Origin: an uncultured Niabella sp.
Lineage (GTDB): Bacteria; Bacteroidota; Bacteroidia; Chitinophagales; Chitinophagaceae
Length of the DNA: 64,000 bases
Assembly (NCBI GenBank): GCA_934486785.1
Contig: CAKSQK010000005.1
Span: 62,001 to 126,000 of the forward strand
Direction of reading: 5' to 3'
The notes under the pieces were generated by a model. It was not told the origin of the DNA, did not search any database, and saw only the letters and a list, made by a program, of their open reading frames with translations. This document shows, piece by piece, positions 17,667-25,705 of this stretch. A program made the position numbers and the translations under genes. Every line of letters starts with the position of its first letter. Positions within the stretch are counted from its first letter, which is position 1.

Positions 17667-18962
17667 TTAGCGCAGCAGGTATTCTTTCAGGCTTTCAAAA
17701 ACCGGTTCTATTTCAATAGAATGTTTTTGCCCTGCCATTAAGTTCTGCAATGAATCTGGAATGGCAATGGTTTGCCCGGTTGCCTGCTCCACTGCTTCAG
17801 GAAATTTTACAGGATGCGCGGTTTCTAAAATAAAACCTTTTTTGCCCGGATGCTGCTGTAAGTAATGTTCAAGCGCCAGGTATGCCACGGCGCCGTGAGG
17901 ATCCAAGGTGTAATGATGTTCTTTGTAAACAGATCTGATGGTTTCCAGGGTTTGCTCATCTGTAACCGTATGGGCAGAAAGATTGCTTTTGAGTACAGGA
18001 AATTTATTTTGAAACAGCTCAATAATTCTTATAAAATTACTTGGGTTGCCCACATCCATGGCGTTTGACAGCGTGGCAACAGCTTCCCTGGGTTGTAGCT
18101 GCTGTGTTTGTAAATAATCTGAAACAATATTGTTGACATTGCATGCCGCAATAAAATGATCAACAGGCAGGCCCGTAACCTTTGCTAAGATGCCCGCGCA
18201 AATATTTCCAAAATTCCCACTCGGGACACAAATGACCGGGGGCATGTTTTTTTTCTGCCATTGTTTATAGGCAAAGAAATAATAAAACTGCTGCGGCAGC
18301 CAGCGGGCAACATTAATGGAGTTGGCAGAGGTTAAAAATAATTTTTGATTGATGTCTGCATCGTTAAAAGCCTGTTTGACCATTTGCTGGCAATCGTCAA
18401 AAGAGCCGTTAACTTCCAGCGCGGTGATGTTTTTGCCCAGGGTGGTTAATTGCTTTTCCTGCACCGGGCTTACGCGGCCACTGGGGTAAAGGATCACCAC
18501 ATTCACGCCGTTTACATCATAAAAGCCATTAGCCACGGCGCCGCCCGTATCGCCCGAAGTGGCCACCAGCACTGTGGAATGGCGTTCTTCATTTCTTAAA
18601 AAATAACCCAGGCAGCGGCTCATAAACCTTGCGCCCACATCTTTAAACGCCAGCGTAGGGCCATGAAATAATTCCAGCGAAGCAATGTCTTCAGTAATGG
18701 GTTGTAAAGGAATGGGAAAATTGACCGTTTCTTCCACAATGCCAAAAAGAATGTCGTCAGGAATTTCGTTTCCTATATACGGGTTGATGACACGAAAAGC
18801 AATTTCAGCGTTTGGCAGGTTTTCAATATTTTCAATAAGCGCGTTGTCTACGGCAGGTAATGCCTGCGGAAAGTACAGGCCTTTATCAGGCGCCTGCCCC
18901 TGTATGGCGGCTTCTTTAAAATTAACAACAGGAGATTGTTTATTTAGACTATAATATTTCAT
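17667..18962 (-). CDS. thrC: Threonine synthase
   Basis: PLP-dependent enzyme of 431 residues that converts O-phosphohomoserine to threonine and phosphate. The PLP lysine lies in LAFKDVGARFMSRCLG (near residue 110), and the phosphate-binding loop is ATSGDTGGAVANGFY. The N-terminal YYSLNKQSPVVNFKEAAIQGQAPDKGLYFP arrangement and the SGNFGNICAGILAK segment fit the long (type 1) bacterial class. It is the third gene of thrA-thrB-thrC, 42 bp after thrB, and is expected to share the threonine leader control at 22557-22637. Confidence 0.96.
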   Translation of the reverse strand: MKYYSLNKQSPVVNFKEAAIQGQAPDKGLYFPQALPAVDNALIENIENLPNAEIAFRVINPYIGNEIPDDILFGIVEETVNFPIPLQPITEDIASLELFHGPTLAFKDVGARFMSRCLGYFLRNEERHSTVLVATSGDTGGAVANGFYDVNGVNVVILYPSGRVSPVQEKQLTTLGKNITALEVNGSFDDCQQMVKQAFNDADINQKLFLTSANSINVARWLPQQFYYFFAYKQWQKKNMPPVICVPSGNFGNICAGILAKVTGLPVDHFIAACNVNNIVSDYLQTQQLQPREAVATLSNAMDVGNPSNFIRIIELFQNKFPVLKSNLSAHTVTDEQTLETIRSVYKEHHYTLDPHGAVAYLALEHYLQQHPGKKGFILETAHPVKFPEAVEQATGQTIAIPDSLQNLMAGQKHSIEIEPVFESLKEYLLR

Positions 18963-19004
18963 ACAGTAATTTTTAATGTTGATTTTTTAAGTATTCAGTA
19001 GTAA

Positions 19005-19991
19005 TCAACATTCATCATTCATAAGCTCCACTCCTTTTTTATTGATGGTGGTTACATACACGTTATTATCAATGCCGATATTATCATAAATATCTTTCAT
19101 GATGGCGCCAACAGAACGTGCCGTGGGTTCATCAGTGCTCAGCATAAATATAGATGGGCCGGAGCCTGAAATGCCACCGCCCAGTGCGCCGGCTTCTTTA
19201 CTTTTTTGTTTCACCTCATCAAACCCCGGTATTAAAATGCTGCGTATAGGCTCAATGATCACGTCCTCCAGCGAACGGCCGATCAGGCCGGTATCATTTT
19301 TCATAAACCCTGTTACCAGCCCTGCAATATTGCCCCATTGCTTTATGGCATCTTTTAAAAATACCTGCTTGCGCAGGATTTGCCTTGCATCAGAAGTGCG
19401 CACTTCTATTTGCGGATGCACAACGGTTACAAAAAGATCAGGAGCGGCCAGCGGAACAATATCAAGCGGGTGAATAGAACGGATCAGCGTGACGCCGCCT
19501 AAAATACAGGGCGTAATGTTATCCGCATGTTTTACGCCGGTTGCCAGCTTTTCGCCAATCATGGCAAGCTGCACCTGGTCATCAGCAGGAAATATTCCGC
19601 CCAATAAATGGTTGGCGCCAACAGCCGCGCCAGCCGCGCTTGCCGCGCTGGAACCCAGGCCACTGCCGGGTTTGATGCGTTTTTCAATTGTTACTTCAAT
19701 GCCTTTATTACTGCCTGCTTTTTCTAATGCTGCCAGTAATACCACGCCCGCCACGTTTTTTTCAGGGTCTGTTGGCAGGTTGAATTCATCACGGTTGATG
19801 ATGGTAACCCCGGGTTCGTCCATTAGCCTGAACTCCATCACGTCGTAAGGCTCGTTAAGCGCAAGGCCCAGTATATCGAAGCCGCACACAAGGTTGGCCA
19901 CTGTTCCCGGAGATTTGACCACCACCTTTTTCCTGTAAGCTTGGGCAACAGGAGATGGAGCTGCGGATTTATTTTTTTGTTCGTTACTCAT
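19005..19991 (-). CDS. thrB: Homoserine kinase
   Basis: GHMP-family kinase of 328 residues that phosphorylates homoserine with ATP to give O-phosphohomoserine. The GHMP ATP loop is PGSGLGSSAASAAG (near residue 110), and the N-terminal motif VKSPGTVANLVCGFDILGLAL is typical of ThrB. The glycine-rich motif GGGISGSGPSIFML lies near the C-terminus. The first 20 residues are polar and low-complexity, an extension before the usual ThrB start; translation at ATG 19991 is supported by the 6-bp spacing after the thrA stop. It lies between thrA and thrC in one operon. Confidence 0.96.
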   Translation of the reverse strand: MSNEQKNKSAAPSPVAQAYRKKVVVKSPGTVANLVCGFDILGLALNEPYDVMEFRLMDEPGVTIINRDEFNLPTDPEKNVAGVVLLAALEKAGSNKGIEVTIEKRIKPGSGLGSSAASAAGAAVGANHLLGGIFPADDQVQLAMIGEKLATGVKHADNITPCILGGVTLIRSIHPLDIVPLAAPDLFVTVVHPQIEVRTSDARQILRKQVFLKDAIKQWGNIAGLVTGFMKNDTGLIGRSLEDVIIEPIRSILIPGFDEVKQKSKEAGALGGGISGSGPSIFMLSTDEPTARSVGAIMKDIYDNIGIDNNVYVTTINKKGVELMNDEC

Positions 19992-19997
19992 AAAAAT

Positions 19998-22457
19998 TTA
20001 ATGGGTGGCTGCTCTTACAATATCAGCAAACACACCGCTGGCCGTAACATCAGCGCCCGCGCCGGCGCCTTTTATTACCAATGGATGATCTGCATAGCGC
20101 GACGTGTAAAATAACACAATATTGTCTTTGCCATAAAGGTGGTACAAATTATTTTCAGGGCTGATGTGCTGCAGACCTACTGCTGCTTTGCCATCATTAA
20201 AAGTGGCTACAAATTTAAGTTTGCAGTTTTTTGCGGTGGCTTCATCAAGCAGGTTTTTAAAGTGCGTTTCATGCCTGGCCATACATTCGTAAAATTCCGG
20301 CACGGTTCCCTGCATGCACTCTTCAGGCATGAAAGAGTTGTTGGCAATGTCTTCCATATCCATTTGATATCCTGCCTCGCGAGCAAGGATGAGTATCTTG
20401 CGCATCACATCCGTGCCGCCCAGGTCAAGCCGCGGGTCGGGCTCGGTATAACCTTCCTGCTGAGCTTGTTTTACCACATCAGCAAACTTTTTAGTGCCGT
20501 CATAGTTATTAAATACATAGTTGAGCGTGCCGCTTAACACAGCCTCTATGCGGTGCACTTCATCGCCGCTTTGCATCAGGTCGCTTAAAGTGCCAATGAC
20601 CGGTAATGCCGCGCCCACGTTGGTTTCAAATAAAAATTTACAATTGTATTCCCTTGCGAGCTCTTTTAATTTCCTGTAATCATCAAACGGCGATGAGGCC
20701 GCGATTTTGTTACAGGCCACCACTGAAATGCTTTTGGATAAAAAGCTTTCGTACACGCGGGCAACGGCGCTATTTGCGGTAATATCTACAAAGATAGAGT
20801 TGCGCAGGTTGCATGCAATTGCTTTTTGTACAAACTGGCTGATGGATGCCTGCCCGCTGTTTTGCAAAGTTTCTTTCCAGTTGTCAAGGTCAATCCCGTT
20901 TGCATCAATGTGCATATGGCTGCTGTTGCTTAGCCCTGCCACGCGCAATATCATTCTTAAATTTTGCTGCAGCATTTCCTGCTGCTGCTGCAACTGGTTC
21001 AGCAGCTTGGAGCCAACATTGCCGGTGCCCATAATAAACAGGTTCACCTGCCTGTAAGTGGTTTCAAAAAATTCTTCGTGCAGCACGTTGATGGCTTTGC
21101 GCACATTGCCTGTTGCAATTACGGCGCTGATGTTTTTTTCGGAAGAGCCTTGTGCAATAGCTCTTATATTGATGCCATTGCGGCCCAGTGCGCCAAACAT
21201 TCTGCCGCTTACACCGGGGTGGCTTTTCATGTTTTCGCCAACCAGCGCCACAATGGATTGTTCTTTTTCAATGATCAGCGGTTGCAGCTTGGCCAGCAGG
21301 ATCTCATCAGTAAATGCCTTATCCACCGCCTCTTTAGCCCTGTCTGCATCGGCGCTGTTAACAGCCACACAAATGGAATGTTCGGAAGAGCTTTGTGTGA
21401 TCAGTATCACGTTGATCTTTTCTTTGCTCAGCGCTTCAAACAATCGCTTAGAAAAACCGGGAATGCCAACCATGCCGCTGCCTTCCAGGCTTAGCAATGC
21501 GATATTGTTCATGCTGCTGATGCCGCGAACGATGTTTTCATCAGCCGGCGCCTCTATCGCCACATGGCTGGTAATTTGTGTACCGTAATCTTCGGGAGCA
21601 AAAGTGTTTTTGATCCATACCGGTATGCCTTTGCTCATGACGGGCTGAATGGTGGGAGGGTAGATCACCTTTGCGCCAAAATGCGAAAGCTCCATTGCTT
21701 CCTGGTAAGAAATATTGTGAATGATTTTGGCATTTACGGTCAGCCTGGGGTCTGCTGTCATCATGCCGCTTACATCGGTCCATATTTCAAGCGCATCAGC
21801 GTTTAGCGCCGCGGTAATAATGGCGGCTGTATAATCGGAACCGCCGCGCCCGATGGTTGTGGTAACGCCGTTTTTATCTGATGCAATAAAGCCCGGGAGT
21901 ATGAAAGCCCTGCTATCGGCGCTTTTGAAAAAGGCTTCAATATTTTGATTGGTGATGTCAAAATCAACAGCAGCGTGGGTAAACTGGCTGTTGGTGATGA
22001 TCAGCTCACGCGCGTCTTTCCATTGTATGGCAATGCCATCGTGCTGCATTTTTGATGCGATGATCTGCGATGAAAGCCATTCGCCATAGCTTGCCAGCCT
22101 GTCCTTGGTACGTGGCGTTACCTCGCGCAGTAAAAATATGCCGTTGCAGATGTCTTCTATTTCATTCACTGATCTTTTTACAAGGCTGAGCAGCTGGCTT
22201 TGGCTGGCTACCGGTATCAATTGTTTTACGGCATCAAAATGTTTTTGCTGAATGATGTGTATCTTTTCTTTATAAGCATCTTCGCTGCCTTCTGATGCCA
22301 GTACCGCACTTTGCAGTAAAAGGTCTGTTACGCCGCTTAAGGCTGATACAACAACAATGGTATTGTCTTTTTGAATGGCTGCTGCCACAATTTTTGCAAC
22401 CCTGCTGATGTTTTCAGCATTGGCAACCGAACTGCCTCCGAATTTGAGAACCTGCAT
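19998..22457 (-). CDS. thrA: Bifunctional aspartokinase/homoserine dehydrogenase I
   Basis: Fused enzyme of 819 residues that catalyses the first and third steps of threonine biosynthesis. The N-terminal aspartokinase domain begins MQVLKFGGSSVANAENI and has the substrate motifs RGGSDYTAAI and EIWTDVSGM. Two ACT domains lie in the middle (about residues 310-460), where threonine would bind as feedback inhibitor. The homoserine dehydrogenase domain follows (NAD motif FIMGTGNVGSKLL near residue 470; EAVLSGTLNYVFNNYD; GYTEPDPRLDLGGTDVMRK). It is the first gene of the thr operon and stands about 100 bp behind a threonine-rich leader peptide. A separate lysine-type aspartokinase occurs at 58149. 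Confidence 0.97.
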   Translation of the reverse strand: MQVLKFGGSSVANAENISRVAKIVAAAIQKDNTIVVVSALSGVTDLLLQSAVLASEGSEDAYKEKIHIIQQKHFDAVKQLIPVASQSQLLSLVKRSVNEIEDICNGIFLLREVTPRTKDRLASYGEWLSSQIIASKMQHDGIAIQWKDARELIITNSQFTHAAVDFDITNQNIEAFFKSADSRAFILPGFIASDKNGVTTTIGRGGSDYTAAIITAALNADALEIWTDVSGMMTADPRLTVNAKIIHNISYQEAMELSHFGAKVIYPPTIQPVMSKGIPVWIKNTFAPEDYGTQITSHVAIEAPADENIVRGISSMNNIALLSLEGSGMVGIPGFSKRLFEALSKEKINVILITQSSSEHSICVAVNSADADRAKEAVDKAFTDEILLAKLQPLIIEKEQSIVALVGENMKSHPGVSGRMFGALGRNGINIRAIAQGSSEKNISAVIATGNVRKAINVLHEEFFETTYRQVNLFIMGTGNVGSKLLNQLQQQQEMLQQNLRMILRVAGLSNSSHMHIDANGIDLDNWKETLQNSGQASISQFVQKAIACNLRNSIFVDITANSAVARVYESFLSKSISVVACNKIAASSPFDDYRKLKELAREYNCKFLFETNVGAALPVIGTLSDLMQSGDEVHRIEAVLSGTLNYVFNNYDGTKKFADVVKQAQQEGYTEPDPRLDLGGTDVMRKILILAREAGYQMDMEDIANNSFMPEECMQGTVPEFYECMARHETHFKNLLDEATAKNCKLKFVATFNDGKAAVGLQHISPENNLYHLYGKDNIVLFYTSRYADHPLVIKGAGAGADVTASGVFADIVRAATH

Positions 22458-22490
22458 AAAATGTATAAAAAGTTAAATGAAAGAATGGGG

Positions 22491-22560
22491 TGAATAACAG
22501 AATCATCTGTATAGATGCGGCATGATGCCCGTGTATAATATAAGCAAAGTACAACCCTAA
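22491..22560 (-). promoter_or_regulatory. Candidate thr attenuator hairpins between leader peptide and thrA
   Basis: On the minus strand, ACAACCC-GTTA-GGGTTGT is a 7-bp stem formed by the last threonine codons, the stop codon and the bases after it. Further down, CATCT-ATAC-AGATG and ACAGA-TGAT-TCTGT overlap and are mutually exclusive. The sequence CTGTTATTCA at 22500-22491 is exactly complementary to the leader-peptide start. No long T-run is seen, so the mechanism (termination or control of translation) is inference. Confidence 0.5.
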
Positions 22561-22637
22561 CGGGTTGTGGTGGTAGTGGTAGTTGTAGCTGTTACCACAA
22601 CAAAAGAGCGGTTGATATTTTCTAAGCTGTTATTCAT
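22557..22637 (-). CDS. thrL: Threonine operon leader peptide
   Basis: A 26-codon ORF from ATG 22637 to TAG 22557, about 100 bp upstream of thrA on the same strand. The first 12 residues (MNNSLENINRSF) are ordinary. They are followed by three valines, then T-A, then eight consecutive threonine codons (ACA ACT ACC ACT ACC ACC ACA ACC), an arginine and the stop. In total 9 of 26 residues are threonine, clustered just before the stop. This is the design of amino-acid attenuator leaders such as E. coli thrL: scarcity of charged tRNA-Thr would stall the ribosome over the run and change the folding of the downstream RNA. Here the last Thr codons also form one arm of a 7-bp hairpin with the stop region. 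Confidence 0.85.
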   Translation of the reverse strand: MNNSLENINRSFVVVTATTTTTTTTR

Positions 22638-22919
22638 TTTTTTGAACAGGTGTGCAATATAAGCCAGAATATTTGAAAAGAATAAAAAAAATTACAAATA
22701 TGGTGATACTTTTTGTACAATACTTTTTGTTTAGGTAAATATACTTGCTTCTTGGCCTCACAACCAAAAGAAATACCCAATGTATCGTTGCCGGTGTTCA
22801 ACGCGCTCCAATACCGAACAGCGGGGGCTGCCGAAACCGGAGTTGGGTAGCTAACAAAAAGCAGAGAATATATCCCTCGCCCTGCTATATTGCCAATGCA
22901 ATGTATGTACATGACTTCT
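22638..22919. other. Gap upstream of the thr leader
   Basis: No gene is recognised here. On the minus strand, CATATTTG (22693-22700), one base off the TAnnTTTG promoter consensus, could be the thr operon promoter. The segment 22745-22915 is richer in G+C and has short open frames on both strands that resemble no protein I know; it may be degraded DNA. Confidence 0.3.
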
Positions 22920-23381
22920 TCAATCTTGCGATGGCTTTGGCAATGCGAAGTACTCATTGATTGTTGCATCCAAACGCTTTCTTACCTGGTTAAAGTTCTC
23001 GCCAGTCTGTTTTAAATTGATGAATTTGTCAACTATCCTGCTCCTTTTGTAAATCAGTATTGTATTGGCAGCCTGGGGATTGATCCGGTTTAAATCTACC
23101 TCTGATTCGCTGTCGTTAAAAGAGGGAACAAAGGTTAAGGCGACATGTTCCAGGCCTAACTCTTTACCCAGGCTTGCCAATTTGCTTTCCCGGTTGCTTT
23201 TTTGATAGTCGTTATCGTCGCCATAGATAAAATACGCCTTTAGATATTTCGTTCTGCTTTTGCTTTCTGCTTCTAAAAACAATAGCCATTGCTTTATTTC
23301 AGCCCAATCGGGTTTGTTTCCAACGAAATAGAGAATCCCATGATACCAACCGTATTTGCAAATAGGACAAGTGCGTGTTCC
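22920..23381 (-). pseudogene. C-terminal thioredoxin-like domain cut off from the dioxygenase by an in-frame TAG
   Basis: Directly after the TAG that ends the dioxygenase reading frame, the same frame stays open for 153 codons (23381 to 22923) and then stops. It begins GTRTCPICKYGWYHGILYF, with a CPxC pair, followed by NKPDWAEIKQWLLFLEAESKSRTKYLKAYFIYGDD and a LTFVPSFNDSESEVDLNRINP segment. This looks like a thioredoxin- or redoxin-like domain that is fused to intradiol dioxygenases in other Bacteroidota, as far as I recall. There is no good start codon at the beginning of this segment; the first in-frame alternatives (TTG at 23282) would remove the CPxC motif. I therefore read it as the severed second half of one gene. 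Confidence 0.65.
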
Positions 23382-24128
23382 CTAGTCAGGCCCCCATGCG
23401 TGATAGGGAGTAAAGGAAACAATGTCTTCGCCTATATTTTTCCCGGAGTTAAGCGTAAAAATTTGTTTTTTGGGATAATTGGGAATGTTCAGGCCCAGGA
23501 TGATGTCTCGTTCGCCAACCTGCAAATTGCCTTGTTGCACCATTCGCAATACGCCACTTCCGCCGCGATTTTCCAGGGCCTTTCTTTTGTTTGAGGTCAA
23601 AAGTTCATCGTCGTCAAAAACAAAATCATCAATATAATACTCATTTAAATCGTTCGGCTCTTTCACGGTTATATGAATGTGGTCGGGCTCATCCCTTGTT
23701 GGATAGGTACCGGGCCGTACGGTGTAAATGGAATACTTACCTTGCTGGTCTGTTTTTACCCAGCCCCGGATGTATCCATGTGTTTGCCCCAGGTCATTTG
23801 GCGGCATGCTTCGCTTTTCTTCCTGCCTGTGCAAATATTTTCCGGCTGTATTGGTGTGGTAATAGTACAACAGAACGTCCGGCGCAGGTGTTTTTCCGTC
23901 GGACTGGTAAACAGTTCCCGTAAGAAGCATTTTCTGGCCATTTTGGTTCCAACCCGCACTGGTATCTGTGGCGCTGACAACTTTTGGAATGCCGTAATAA
24001 GTGAATTCCCTGTTTTCAAATGCACCGCCAACATGAGTGGGTTTGTTTCTTTGTTTGCTTTGACCGTTACAGCCAAGTACAATACACAACTGAATGAACA
24101 GTAACACTGCCGAAATTATTTTATTCAT
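23382..24128 (-). CDS. Intradiol ring-cleavage dioxygenase-like lipoprotein, ends at in-frame amber
   Basis: Lipoprotein of about 248 residues: the signal peptide MNKIISAVLLFIQLCIVLGC ends in a lipobox, so the ATG at 24128 is chosen over one six codons upstream. The mature domain has the beta-sandwich pattern of protocatechuate/catechol dioxygenases: LTGTVYQSDGKTPAPDVLLYYYHTN, then GYIRGWVKTDQQGKYSIYTVRPGTYP and PDHIHITVKEP. Candidate iron ligands are Tyr residues in YYYHTN and YP, and the His pair in DHIHI. Substrates of such extracytoplasmic members are unclear. The frame ends at TAG 23382 after YHAWGPD, but the same frame continues downstream with a thioredoxin-like domain, so the protein is probably truncated. 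A LytTR-type regulator is the next gene upstream (68 bp). Confidence 0.8.
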   Translation of the reverse strand: MNKIISAVLLFIQLCIVLGCNGQSKQRNKPTHVGGAFENREFTYYGIPKVVSATDTSAGWNQNGQKMLLTGTVYQSDGKTPAPDVLLYYYHTNTAGKYLHRQEEKRSMPPNDLGQTHGYIRGWVKTDQQGKYSIYTVRPGTYPTRDEPDHIHITVKEPNDLNEYYIDDFVFDDDELLTSNKRKALENRGGSGVLRMVQQGNLQVGERDIILGLNIPNYPKKQIFTLNSGKNIGEDIVSFTPYHAWGPD

Positions 24129-24195
24129 TGCTTTAAGTTTCGGCAAAAATTATTAGCTATATGATTGTTTCCAAACGGAATAGTGTAAGATGAGG

Positions 24196-25059
24196 CTATT
24201 TTGCATTGACCTGATGGCGCTCGTCAAGGGATTTCTTAAAGGTAGCGGCGTAATTGCGGCTCACTCTTAGTACGGTGCCATCAACAAGCGACAGGTCGTA
24301 ATCACCATTCAGCCGGGATTGATAAGACACAACATAGCGGATATTGACGATAAATGATTTATGAATGCGTACGAAAGTCTGTGCAGGCAAATTAGCTTCC
24401 AACGACTTTAATGTTTCCGAATGCAGGTATTTTTTTGCAGGATGGTGGATGTTAACATAAGGCGGATTGGCGGAGAAGTATAGAATATCGTTGATTGCTA
24501 TTGAAACTTTTTTGTTGTTGGCATCCGAAACGAGAATTGATGTACAGGAGGCCGGGGTAGTAACCTCGACATTTTCGGCAATGTCAGCTTCTTGCACTAA
24601 TCTATTCTTATAAAAAAAGCCACTCGTATACGGAATGCTGTAGATAATGACTGCCTTAATAATGTGTTCCGTCAACCCGAAATTGAACGTCTGCCAATAA
24701 CTGAATGTATGATCATAGAAACACTGAGATAACAACCAAACCAATGCCGGGTAAGCAAAAAGGTGACTGCCTGTGGCTGCTACTGTAAAAAGTACGCGAA
24801 CCCATATTGAACTCGCAGAAGGTATTAATTTTAGCTGTATGTTCAAAATGGGAAGGAACAGCAACCAAAAAGAACTAAACAGCAGTGATTCCGAAAGAAA
24901 AAACCTGGTGTCTTGCCAATAAGAAAAAAACAGGTCTGACACTACGGTAATAAAACACAATAGCAATGCAGAGGCTGCCAGGAAAATATTCCACCTGCGC
25001 TTGTCTGAAAGAATATAGTGAAACTGGCCTATCGTCATTTTTTCAATAATTGGAAACAT
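24196..25059 (-). CDS. Membrane-anchored LytTR-domain transcriptional regulator
   Basis: Protein of about 287 residues with four predicted membrane helices in the N-terminal half (for example IFLAASALLLCFITVVSDLFF, SLLFSSFWLLFLPIL and VLFTVAATGSHLFAYPALVWLL). A LytTR DNA-binding domain forms the last 100 residues (SIAINDILYFSANPPYVNIHH ... FVRIHKSFIVNIRYV ... LSLVDGTVLRVSRNYAATFKKSL). There is no receiver domain, so the signal is probably sensed directly in the membrane. The ATG at 25059 (MFPIIEKM) is chosen over a TTG at 25086. It lies 68 bp upstream of the dioxygenase lipoprotein gene on the same strand and may control it. Confidence 0.85.
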   Translation of the reverse strand: MFPIIEKMTIGQFHYILSDKRRWNIFLAASALLLCFITVVSDLFFSYWQDTRFFLSESLLFSSFWLLFLPILNIQLKLIPSASSIWVRVLFTVAATGSHLFAYPALVWLLSQCFYDHTFSYWQTFNFGLTEHIIKAVIIYSIPYTSGFFYKNRLVQEADIAENVEVTTPASCTSILVSDANNKKVSIAINDILYFSANPPYVNIHHPAKKYLHSETLKSLEANLPAQTFVRIHKSFIVNIRYVVSYQSRLNGDYDLSLVDGTVLRVSRNYAATFKKSLDERHQVNAK

Positions 25060-25140
25060 TCTTTGGGTTGATATATGATGCTGCAATAAAGTTAAAGAGA
25101 ATTACCGAAGTTGAGCATTTAAGGTCAAGCCGCCATAACA

Positions 25141-25165
25141 CCAAACCGCTTGTAGCAAGCGTTTG
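25141..25165. repeat. Hairpin with one bulge
   Basis: CCAAACCGCTTG, loop TAG, CAAGCGTTTGG: an 11-bp stem with one bulged C. It is followed by TTTATC rather than a clean T-run. Confidence 0.45.
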
Positions 25166-25241
25166 GTTTATCAAAGCACGTTACACTTTCTGTATGCTGC
25201 CGTTCTTTGTATTCAACAACAAGTTTGTTTCCCTTCTCTCA

Positions 25242-25375
25242 GTCATTTCGATGCCGCGTGCAGGGCATTTTGCGTTAAGGGCGGCGGAGAAATCTCTTAT
25301 CACCGTCATGCCTTCAGAGATTCCTCCACTTCGCCTCCAGGCTTCACAGCCAGACAGGCGAAGGTTCGGAATGAC
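25242..25375. repeat. MITE-like nested inverted repeat
   Basis: Outer arms GTCATTTCGA (25242-25251) and TCGGAATGAC (25366-25375) match at 9 of 10 positions. Inner arms GGAGAAATCTCT (25286-25297) and AGAGATTCCTCC (25316-25327) match at 11 of 12. This has the form of a non-coding dispersed intergenic repeat of the GTCATTTCGA...GAGAAATCTC type seen in Bacteroidota genomes. Coding capacity is absent. Confidence 0.65.
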
Positions 25376-25541
25376 ATTGGGGAGGGTCGGCCTTCCCCGG
25401 TAATGCGCGTGTTCTATGTTAACAGCGGTAGTTCAATTAATCGGAGTTGTTGCTTTTAAATTCAAATTGTTATAATGGCAATTTAAGATTTTTATAAAAC
25501 AAATTTAACATCTTCAATACGCTTCACATGGTTTGCTGCTT

Positions 25542-25682
25542 TACATTTGCTTCATCGTTCAAACCAATACTGATCAAGTCATTATCGGTAGAACAGGATT
25601 AAAAATGTAAACAAAGAGTTTTATAAATAATCCAGCCGTTTGAAACTTTATCCCACCCGTGGTCATTGCCACGGGTTTTTTT
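25542..25682 (+). ncRNA. Candidate small RNA: orphan promoter and terminator without a gene
   Basis: TACATTTG at 25542-25549 matches the -7 promoter consensus. About 105 bp further on, ACCCGTGG-TCATTG-CCACGGGT followed by seven T is a strong intrinsic terminator on the plus strand. No plus-strand gene ends here; the flanking genes both read leftwards. TTCAAAC (25558-25564) can pair with GTTTGAA (25638-25644), so the transcript could close into a structured RNA before the terminator. No RNA family is recognised. Confidence 0.4.
25655..25682 (+). terminator. Intrinsic terminator on the plus strand
   Basis: An 8-bp stem ACCCGTGG/CCACGGGT with a 6-base loop, and a run of seven T. It is oriented for a plus-strand transcript, although the neighbouring genes are on the minus strand. 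Confidence 0.75.
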
Positions 25683-25705
25683 GGGCTGATAGCTGTAAAT
25701 CGCTT

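Larger units (their letters stand above)
25060..25705. other. Gene-free stretch with several repeats
   Basis: No convincing coding region. It holds a hairpin at 25141-25166, a nested inverted repeat at 25242-25375, a -7 promoter element at 25542 and an intrinsic terminator at 25655-25682, each listed separately. Confidence 0.6.

Noticed and set aside
19998..22457. Frameshift or separate genes in the thrA region
   Set aside because: The aspartokinase, ACT and homoserine dehydrogenase parts are in one uninterrupted frame, the normal fusion.
22634..22969. A 111-codon minus-strand frame overlapping the thr leader and the severed thioredoxin-like segment
   Set aside because: It overlaps two better-supported features in other frames and has an improbable composition with no recognisable domain.
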